Source of the DNA: Microvelia longipes
Taxonomy: Eukaryota > Arthropoda > Insecta > Hemiptera > Veliidae
DNA length: 64,000 nucleotides
Assembly (NCBI GenBank): GCA_018340805.1
Contig: JACMZG010001863.1
Coordinates: 27,128,441 to 27,192,440, forward strand
Reading direction: 5' to 3'
The translations under genes and the position numbers were made by a program. The notes under the pieces were generated by a model. The model saw only the letters and a program-made list of their open reading frames with translations. It ran no database searches and was not told where the DNA came from. Shown here in pieces: positions 55,433 to 64,000 of this stretch (within the stretch, counting starts at the first letter, position 1; each line of letters begins with the position of its first letter).

Positions 55433-57177
55433 ATTGCTGGCTAAAAAAATAAACAGATACATTCAATTACATTCAATTAATATTGATTTAAAAAAGTCAA
55501 TTACTTACAAAAATAATACAAGTTAATGTGATTACATATTTATCTTAATAAGAAGATATACAAATATTTTAAGTCTTTCTGTAATTTGTATTTTCTGGGA
55601 GTGTGTTCATGTTTTCTATTTAAATTGTAAAAAAATAAATTTTGCATTAGAAGAAGTTGTTATATTCTTATTAAATGTTAATTTTTTACAGTAGATTTGC
55701 AAAAGTGAAAATTTTGTTCAAGGGTAAAAAATGTACAGATAAAATGACCCAACAATATTTTTTCTAAATTTGTGGTTAATGGGATTTGTTAAAAAACCCC
55801 TAACCTCAGACTGCTTTTGATACCACTAAATCTTACTTTAAGGAAACTTTAACCTAAGGTTTTAAGACAATCAAAATAGTACTAATGTGTATAAAATAAT
55901 AGTACTATTTTACTAATGTAAAATAGAAGCATAAAATACCCTTAATAAAAAAAAAGTCCTCTAATGTAATCGTTGCAGTAATTGTACATAATAATGTAAA
56001 TAACAAAGAAGTTAATAAGTCATAGGTATTAGGTATATTAAATAAAGCGATAGGTGGTATTCTAGAACAAAATACCGTTAATAGCCTATATTAGAATAAT
56101 ATAGAATTCTTATATTATCAACACAGGAATAATTTATAATTAAAATCAAGTGATGCCTTTAAGAACCCTTCTAGATATTATGTTTAAAATGACATGATTA
56201 TTATAATAATTTATAATTAAAATCAAGTGATGTCCATGAGAACCCTTCTAGATATTATATTTAAAATGTCATGATTATTATAATAATTCAAGTCTCTGTG
56301 GTTAATATTATTTTACTATTCTTTCTTTCCTTATGATTTTATTTTTATTATTATTAATCTATTTTATTTTATTCTTAACTTTTTCATAACTGAAAGGATA
56401 AATAATAATTTTAATTTTCTCTTCACATTTTGCTTTATTTATTTAAACGATTTTTTAAATTTTCAGACAAATCTATGCAACTGTTTAAAACATCATTTGC
56501 TCCTGTGACTAAAAATTATTTAGAAATACATCTTTTAAATTGAGTTATTTAGTGAATTTACTGAGAATATGCATGCAGTAAGTAGTGATTTTACTTTTCC
56601 ATAAAAATTTAAGCTTGAGTTGTAAAGTTTTTATCGACAATCCAAAAGGCTAATAACAAAAACAAGTTGTAAATATTATATTTTATTAAATTTTTTATAT
56701 TAAAGCAATAAATTGGTTTTCTATTCTGTGGTTGATTCCATCTAATACTCTTAACAGATAGCCAGATTTCATTCATTCTTAACCGAAGCATTGTCAAGAA
56801 TGAAAAATATTTTATACTGTTTGAAAACACTAATCCTTATCTTCAGTGTGTAAACAGCCCAATCCTGATAGGTGGAGGAGGGTAGTAATATGGTGACAAA
56901 TTTAATGAGAAGATACATTTATTTTTAATACTATTAGAATTTGTGTTAGTCTCCATGATTGCAATCATATTATGTCTGGACCTGGAACTAGCACAGCCAT
57001 TGACAAATTCCACTGGATTGACAACACTAAAAAAGTGGTGTCCGCTTTTCTTTGTTGTCAATATAACATGAATATGTATTGAGGATAGATATGAAATATA
57101 GTTTTAATATGAAATAAACTGAAGTGACTTTTTAAAGTCTCACTAGTGCCTCATCAATTATATTTATTTTTAATATT
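55433..57177. other. Intergenic, no gene seen
   Basis: AT-rich. Contains the 77-bp tandem duplication listed separately. Short minus-strand ORFs at 56609-56830 and 56843-57061 have no family resemblance. Confidence 0.4.
56128..56281. repeat. 77-bp tandem duplication
   Basis: Two adjacent copies (56128-56204, 56205-56281) starting AATAATTTATAATTAAAATC and differing at a handful of sites. Confidence 0.9.
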
Positions 57178-58829
57178 TTTCAGCCCTATGTGCAATTCTT
57201 ATATGGTTAATTAGAGGATTTTTGCTGTAAAGTTTATCTAAAGACTGTAAAGCGCTTTTGGAGTCCGAAAATATTAAAATTTTGCTCCTTCCATTTCCGA
57301 TTGCGTGTTTTATTGTCTGAAAGATTGCCCCTAACTCGTTACTGCATACTGAGCTTAGCTCTCTACATTTAAACTGCTTATGCGTGTGGTTGGTGGTAAA
57401 TGCACACCCACTTCCAATGTTGTTTTTAGAACCTTCCGTGTAGTAGTGTACTGCATCACAATTTTTCTCCTCAAACTTACGATTATCTCTGTGATTATCT
57501 AATCTTTGGGTTGGTTTTCTCCTAAGTAGTGGATGCTTGGTCTCTTTAAAACAAAGGGTGGGATGTCTAGTTGTTGAGGTGGTGATAGCAGTGGAGCAAG
57601 ATGAGTTAGATGGTGTGATTGAATCATGTCGTTAAAACGTATTCCTGATGGTTTGGGGATTCTTGCTTTCCTTTTGTATTGATTACAGTATCTAGGTTTT
57701 TGGAAGTATTTTTTTTTGTTATAGAGTGATGAATGTAATGAAATCCTTGGTGTAGCAGGTAAAGATCTCTTCTTTGTGAAAGAGGAGGTTCGTTTGCTTC
57801 CACTTGTATGCTTTCTACTGGGCTAGTTTGAAACGCTCCAGTTGCTTGTCTGATACAGAGGTTTTGGATAGGCTTGAGTTTTTTTAAGGTTCGTTTATTA
57901 GTGGAACCATAGATAGTGCAACCGTAGTCCAATTTACTTAGAATAATTTCATGGTATATTCAGGTGAGTATCAGTCTATCAGCTCCCCATCTGAGGCCTC
58001 GGGTCATTCTTATAATATTAATGTCTCTTAAACATTTTGCTCTCACTTTTTCTATGTGGGGTTTCCATTGTAATTTTTGATCAAGTATGAGTCCAATGTA
58101 TTGAGCTTGGGTCACTATTAGAATTGAAATTCCTTTTAACATTAGGGCTATTTTGGGGGGTGTTAGGCCTCTTTTACGTCTCTTTCTACTAAAAATAACA
58201 CACTTCGTTTTTGAGGGAGAAAAATTAAATTCATTTGATTCGGCCCACTTATTCATTTGATGGATACAATCTTGTATTTGGGGTTCAGCATCAGTTCTGT
58301 CTTTTGCCCTGAAAAATATTGTCATGTCGTCTACAAAAAAACTTTTCTTTATTGGTTGTGTAATTATTTTTTCGACCTCATTTACTGCTAGAATAAACAG
58401 GGTAACACTTAACAACGCACCTTGTGGAGCCCCATTTTCTTGAATCTTTGATTGAGAGAATACATTTCCCACTTTTACTTTAAATCTTCGTTCAAATAAA
58501 CAATGTTTGATAAATATTGGCAAATTACCCTTGAACCCTAAATTCTCAAGCTGTCGCAAAATTAGGTACCTCCACGTTTTGTTGTACGCCTTTTCACAAT
58601 CAAAGAATATGGCTACGGTTTCTTCATTATTTAAAAATCCGTCTTGAATATAGCTGGTTATTTGAGTAAGATTGTCTATTGTGGATCTGTTTTGTCTGAA
58701 TCCGTTCTGGTATGGAGAGAGAATATGCCTTGATTCTATTTCCCACATCAGTCTTGAATTGACTATTTTTTCCAGTAGTTTACCTAAGGTGTTTGATATT
58801 GCTATTGGTCTGTAGGATACTGGATCAAC
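57178..58829 (-). pseudogene. LINE fragment with reverse transcriptase and RNase H
   Basis: Minus strand, from about 58826: SYRPIAISNTLGKLLEKIV, YQNGFRQNRSTIDNL, motif A IFFDCEKAYNKTW, motif B NGAPQGALLSVTLFILAVNE, motif C FVDDM (58334-58320), then the thumb with YIGLILDQKLQWKPHIEKV. A single TGA at 57960-57962 interrupts the frame, which continues through KLDYGCTIYGSTNKRTLKK to 57624. A frame change near 57630 leads into an RNase H domain (about 57500-57180): YTEGSKNNIGSG, SNELGAI and FSDSKSALQSL. The usual first Asp (YTDGS) is Glu here. Element ends are missing on both sides. RT plus RNase H suggests the I/LOA group of LINEs. Inactive. Confidence 0.9.
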
Positions 58830-58834
58830 TTAAC

Positions 58835-59200
58835 TTCATGACATTTTTTCTGTGATATTTGACGTCATGACGACAAGAGTTACAAAAAAAGTCATTATGA
58901 CGACAAGTGTCTCAATAAAATGTCGTCAAGACGACAGGTGTCACAAAAATGTCGTCATGAAAAAAAGTTTAGGAGAAAAAATATCATCAAGACGACAAGT
59001 GCCACTGAAAAATGACGTCATGACAACAAGTGCCACAAAAGAATGTCACAGAACAATGTCTTCATCACGAATAGTTTTAAAGAAAAATGCTGTCATGACG
59101 AAAAGTGTCACAGAAATATGACGTAAGACAACATTTTTTTCTGTAATATTTTATGTCATGACGACATGTCACTGACGTTACAAGTCACTGTCGTTGGGAA
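58835..59200 (+). repeat. Tandem array of TGACGTCA-containing units
   Basis: About ten diverged units of 30-36 bp with the consensus words GTCATGACGACAAGTGTCAC followed by AAAAATG, including palindromic TGACGTCA (58860, 59012). It lies between the LINE fragment and the copia LTR. A similar, differently spaced array begins at 63870. The ORF at 58852-59121 is the repeat translated. Confidence 0.8.
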
Positions 59201-59343
59201 AAATGTCGTCCTCAATGTAAGACAGCTTTACCTTGATATATATTTATGTATCAAATTACATTTGTCAATTTCATTTTATTTTGTAATCAATATTGTTTTC
59301 ATTATTAAATTAGATTTCAATAGAAATATTAGTTTTAATTACA
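59200..59343 (+). repeat. Probable copia 5' LTR end
   Basis: The sequence ends in TTAATTACA directly before the copia-type primer-binding site. The LTR start is not resolved and no second LTR was found to confirm it. Confidence 0.35.
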
Positions 59344-59360
59344 ATGGGTTATGGGCCCAG
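59344..59360 (+). promoter_or_regulatory. Copia primer-binding site (initiator tRNA-Met half)
   Basis: GGGTTATGGGCCCAG matches the known copia-type primer site complementary to the internal part of initiator tRNA-Met, and it is followed at once by gag. Confidence 0.75.
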
Positions 59361-61310
59361 AAAAAGATAAAATTTCGAAATTATTTATTTTTGATGGGAC
59401 AAATATTGGAGTGTGGAGATACAGAGTTGAAGTTAGTTTAGACCAAGAGTTAGTTAAATTTTTAACTAAAGATGTCCAAGAAATATTGACAGAAAAAGGA
59501 TACGATGGACCAAGACCGAACGAAGAAGAAGAAACTTTATGAAAACAGTTAGAAGTTGAACTGAGGAAGTTAGAATGGAAATGTAAGTCTTTTATGATTA
59601 ATAGAATAAGTGACAGTCATATCGAGTATGTGAGACATTGTAAGACGCCTTAACAGATAATTTTGTCATTAGATTCTGCTTTTCAGCACCAAAGTATCTC
59701 TAATCAATTGATGTTACGAAAGAAATTACTATTAATGAAATATACTGAGTCAGATGAAATGGAAGAACATTTAAGAAATTTTGATAAGTTAATATGTGAA
59801 TTAAAATCTAGTGGAGCAAAACTTGAAGTGGCTGAAGTTGTATGTCATTTATTTCTTACATTACCTAGTATTTATGAGCCATTGGTAACGGTTTAGAGGC
59901 TGTACCCTTAGAAACTTTGACATTAGAATTAGTCAAGGGTAGGTTGTTAGATCATTATATTAAATATAAGAGCAATAGTATTATTTATGAAGGTGTAAAT
60001 ACAAATGAAAATTCAGTATTTGTAGGGAACAAACACACTGCTAGAGGGCAGTATCAGTGTTTTCATGTTATCAATATGGTCATCGTAAGTTTGAATGTCC
60101 TGTCCACACATTGTAAACAGAAGAGGAAGAGGTGGTTTTCAAAATAATTCAAGTGGAAGATTTAGAGGTAACCCTAGTAGATCATCAGCTCAGGTAACAG
60201 AGGAATCAGCAGAGTCAAGTAATAATGCTGAGTCAGGTTGTAATGGAATCATACATGGATATGTTGGTAATGAAACATCATTCTTTACTCAAGGGTCAGG
60301 TTCTGGACCCGAGTCTTATGTAGTTTTTATAATAGATTTAGGAGAGAGTTCTCATATGTCAGGCGATAAAGGAATATTTTCTAAATTAGAAAAATTACAA
60401 ACGCCAATAAGTGCATGTGTAGCCAAGTCAAATACCACAATACAAGCTACACAATTGGAGAAATAGCGGGTTTTTTTACAAATGCCGTTTTAAGAGAGTG
60501 TATTATGTACCAGATTTAAAATATAATTTATTCTCAGTGAGACAAGTTGAACAAGATGGAATGAAAATTGTTTTTGAGAATGGAAAAGTAAATTTTATGT
60601 TAGATAGCAATGTTGTTGCTATAGGGATTAGAAATTATACATTGTATAATTTGGTAGTGTGGAAAAATAATAGTGAAATTGGTGTTCTTGGAAAGACTAT
60701 TAGTAGTTCAGATTTATGGCATAAATGTTTGGATCATATTAATCCAGATTATCTTTATAACATGGTGAATAATAACTTAGTTTTGGGTGTACCTAAGTTA
60801 GAAAATAAGAAGATAGACTTGTGTGAAGCATGTATTAAAGCAAAACAAGTAAGGCTGCATTATCATGCATTTGCTAAGCCTAGATCTTCACATCTTCTAG
60901 AACTCATTCACACATGAGAATGAGATGAGTGTGTTTGGATGACTATACTAGACTTTTGGTGGTTTATTTGTTGGAAACCAAAGGAGAATTGTTAAGGTGC
61001 TTTAAAGATTATAACGCATGGGTAAGTAATATTTTAAATGGTAAAATAGTAAATTTAAGATGTGATAATGGGGGAGAGTATATCCAATCTGCGTTTAAAC
61101 AGTATTGTAGAGAAAATGGTATTAATATACTGTATACAATACCTTATAGCCCTCAGCAGAATCTTGAGAGGGGCTTGGGCAATGTGTTTTGGATCAGATA
61201 CTGATAAAATATTATGGGGAGAGGCAGTTCTAACAGCTGCTTACATAACAAATAGGTTTCCGATCATTGGAAAAATTGTATAGAGAATCATGCATTCCCG
61301 CAAATTTATG
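59345..61310 (+). pseudogene. Ty1/copia retrotransposon remnant: gag, protease, integrase
   Basis: Gag begins at about 59355 (FDGTNIGVWRYRVEVSLDQ) and continues after stops with SDEMEEHLRNFDKLICELKS (about 59745-59810). A zinc-knuckle region at 60055-60105 has lost one base, which shifts its frame. Protease: FIIDLGESSHMSGDKGIF (60328-60381), with Leu where the active site normally has Ser/Thr (D-S/T-G). A frame change lies near 60470, then VPDLKYNLFSVRQVEQDG and the GAG-pre-integrase domain (WHKCLDHINPDYLYNM, then CEACIKAKQ). The integrase core lacks its start, keeps RCDNGGEYIQSAF, has a disrupted segment where the catalytic Glu should be, and ends LWGEAVLTAAYITNRFPI at about 61270. RT and RNase H are absent. 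Dead copy. Confidence 0.9.
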
Positions 61311-63869
61311 GTATTCTTGTAAACCTGAGGTTATAATTTGTATTGTACCATATTGCTGTTTCATATTGTACCATATGACGATAAAAGTCATTTTGATGCT
61401 GTCTTTTAAAGGAAACAGAAACATCATTACTATTTTGCAAGAGTAAAAAATAATATTTCAAATATTATAAGTTAGTAATAATAAGAAATATAAGAAAAAA
61501 TCAAGGCATTAGGTAATGCCTTCCAATCATTACACACCTCCTGTAATTATTATTATGGCTGTAGTGTTGCAAAATGATAGACTGTTAGACCTAACTCTAT
61601 CACCTTGATAGTGTCAAAAAAATTTTTTTTGTACATGTGAGACAGTGTTGCTGGTGACAAGTGTGAAAAAAAATAAACTTATGTAAGTAAGATTATAACT
61701 TTTCAGGAAGCACACTACCTGTGTTGTGCCAACATACTTTAATCTAATTTATGACTAAAAACATTCAGACAAGGTGATAATAACGATAAACCTGTATAAT
61801 TAACCACTGCACGATACTTAAGAACTAAATAGTGGTTCAATGTGTTAATAACCTGATAAAAAGAAAGATGTTGTAGTGTTATGAGTAACCTAGGGAGTAG
61901 GGGTGGGGTTTGGCTACAGTTTTAGTAAATTTTCATGTAAAAATGATGCTTGTGAGGTTGTTTAGATGATGGAAGGTAAAGGGAAGTGGGGGGGATTGAT
62001 TCAGTTTGGCTTCCTGATACCAAAAATATGTCCTAATTAAATGTATATGTGTGTGTGTAAAGGTTTCTAACCTTGAAACTTGGTGAAAGATAACTCTCAA
62101 AGGCCTCTTGTTAATAGATTAAAGAAACAAAGGTAATTTTCCAAACTTAAGGAAATTCACTCAAAGATAAAAATTTCTGTATTGTGTAGTATATTCTACT
62201 CAGAATTATATTATACAAATAAAAAGGTCTTGTATTTATTCTACATTGGAAGGGGGTAAGCATACTTTTATACTTCTTTTCTCTATGGGGGTAAGACAAA
62301 GAAACTGATACTTAAAGGGAGGATACAACATCTCTTATCATTCCCTGGGTAGCTTGGTAGCATAACTGTACATTGGTGGTGTAATTTTTTTTTTCACGTG
62401 TAGTTCACATATCCATACCCAAGTTACATGTCTGAAAATCAGTGGAATTGAATTTCTTATATTAATGAATAGAAAAATGCGCAAATCCTCATTCTCTGGT
62501 TTATAGCATCATCTGTTTAAATCCTGACTTATTACTGTTGTGTATAGGGTACCAACTTTTCTGATTTTTATTTTTCCTGCACTGGTATTTCTTGATCAAT
62601 TCTGACTGTAGAAATTCTGCTTAATCTATAAAGGTCTTGCAAAATAAATTTCCTAACATTGTGCTAAGGGATTATAAAGTGAACAGATCAGTGACAAATA
62701 TCTTTTTTTAAATGGTTTGGTGCTGATTAGAATGCTCAATGTGAATAATGCTTTAAAACACCAGAAACCCTTAGAGCTTTTTCTATCTGTAATTTATCTA
62801 AAACTTTTAATTCAGGAATTCTTGTATCTTCAGAAGGCAAAGGTTCTATAACCTCGGGATAATGGGATATAATGTTATTACAGAATTTCCTATAAAAGCA
62901 TAGTGATTGTTCTTACTTTATTAAATTAAAGGCAGATTGTAAATTGAATGCAACTAACAGTCAATACCAAGTTGCTTTTGCAGTTGGCACATCCCGGACA
63001 CAAGGCTGCCTCATAAAGATGCCTTGTCATAGGGCTCTCTTTTGTTGTGTTTCAAGTATCTACCCTAATGAATTATCTATCTATTGAAAATCTTAACAAT
63101 AATTTAATTTATGTAAACAGCGTATATCCAAGTCGCTTTAAATTTGTAAGGAAGCTTTTCCAAAATCCCTTTCAAACAGAATTTAGAATTAATTTCTTGA
63201 TTATTTTTTATTGCTCAACTGGCTATAAATAACAAATCTGTAACAGATTATAGCACCCTAGTATGGGCCCTTAGTTAATCTAGCAACCCACAACTCAACT
63301 AAACGGTTCTATCCTCACACTGTTTTTCCAATGCATATATTATTCAAATGACAACCCTTGATTTTTTTATATAATAAATAAAACACAATATTTTTTTTTA
63401 AATGGTTTTAATAATACTTGGTCTAATATTAAAATATTTTATTTTTATTGTGATAAGCCTGGGTTGCCATGGTACACATTCAAGGCTGTACCTTCTTTAA
63501 TGTAGGCTTGACAGAATCCGGCCATATGTTATCGTCTAAATAAAAAACCCAGCTTCTCTTTCAAAAATGGGTTAAGTTGGTACTCTATATCCATTAACTA
63601 TTTTTAGAGGTTAATGGTTTTAGTTTGTGTTTGAACCCTAAGGATTTCGTGTTTATGTTACCTCATAATTTATCTTGGATTTTGAATGAAAGTGATAAAA
63701 GAATTTTTGACTTTGAGTTGCTGTGGATCAGTTAGAATAAGAATCAGGTATGGGTTCTCTTATGGACATCAACAAATTTTTCACCAACAGCATTATCCAA
63801 ATTATCTAGACTTTTATACAACAAATCAGGGGTTGCTGAATGAAGATTAAAAACGTTTTGCTCATCAAG
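61311..63869. other. Intergenic, nothing recognised
   Basis: AT-rich, without a credible ORF (the one at 63047-63232 has no resemblance), RNA gene or known repeat. A copia 3' LTR was looked for and not found. Confidence 0.4.
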
Positions 63870-64000
63870 ACGTAACATCTCAGAGACAACATACTGTCAT
63901 GACGTCTCAAGTCAGAGACGAAATGTCGCCATGAAGTCACAGGTAAAATGACGTCATGGATCACAAACGAAATGACCTGACGAGTCACAGACCAAATAAC
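63870..64000 (+). repeat. Second TGACGTCA-type array (runs off the window)
   Basis: Repeated words ATGACGTCATGG, GTCACAGGTAAAATGACG, GAGTCACAGACC and CAGAGACGAAATGTCG recur every 30-35 bp. Composition is like the array at 58.84-59.2 kb, with a different unit. It continues beyond the window. Confidence 0.65.

Overview
The window is AT-rich eukaryotic DNA, almost certainly from an insect. The evidence is a spliced gene for a three-Ig, one-FN3, GPI-anchored neural adhesion protein of the kind known from Drosophila (Klingon, Wrapper), long repeat-filled introns, and decayed BEL/Pao, copia, LINE and Penelope-like retroelements plus many short inverted-repeat elements. The species cannot be named from the sequence. 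One assembly gap (977 N) lies at 18050-19026.

Layout. 1-17.9 kb has no host gene that I can support. It holds an odd array of diverged, partly inverted TCGACAC-rich units (720-1440), several dispersed repeat families (called A, B and C here), a tRNA-derived SINE (5.73-6.01 kb), a broken LINE reverse transcriptase (9.73-10.74 kb) and a 60-bp tandem array (12.8-13.3 kb). 18-24.8 kb is a wrecked BEL/Pao retrotransposon: gag is split by a 1.6-kb inverted-repeat element, frames are shifted, and the reverse transcriptase, RNase H and integrase core are deleted. A very long (AT)n run sits in its probable 3' LTR.

27764-55105 (+ strand) is the only convincing host gene. Eleven exons join with matching phases into a 468-residue protein: signal peptide, three Ig domains, one FN3 domain and a hydrophobic GPI-type tail. 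Each domain is encoded by exactly two exons and the domain borders are phase-1 introns. Intron 1 is 13.4 kb and, like introns 3, 6, 7 and 10, carries repeat insertions: foldback elements, a Penelope-like GIY-YIG fragment, LINE fragments, a 903-bp inverted-repeat element and minisatellites.

55.4-64 kb holds a 77-bp tandem duplication, a minus-strand LINE fragment with reverse transcriptase and RNase H (57.2-58.8 kb), a TGACGTCA-rich repeat array (58.8-59.2 kb), a copia remnant with a recognisable primer-binding site (59.34-61.3 kb), about 2.5 kb with nothing recognised, and the start of a second TGACGTCA-type array at the window end.

The window works as one neural adhesion gene embedded in layered mobile-element debris. 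I see no novel enzyme system. The most unusual material is the set of non-autonomous element families (hairpin-ended A, GC-headed B, two foldback families, the ACACACGGC-TIR family) and a recurring CTCGCTTCGCTCG motif that several of them may share.
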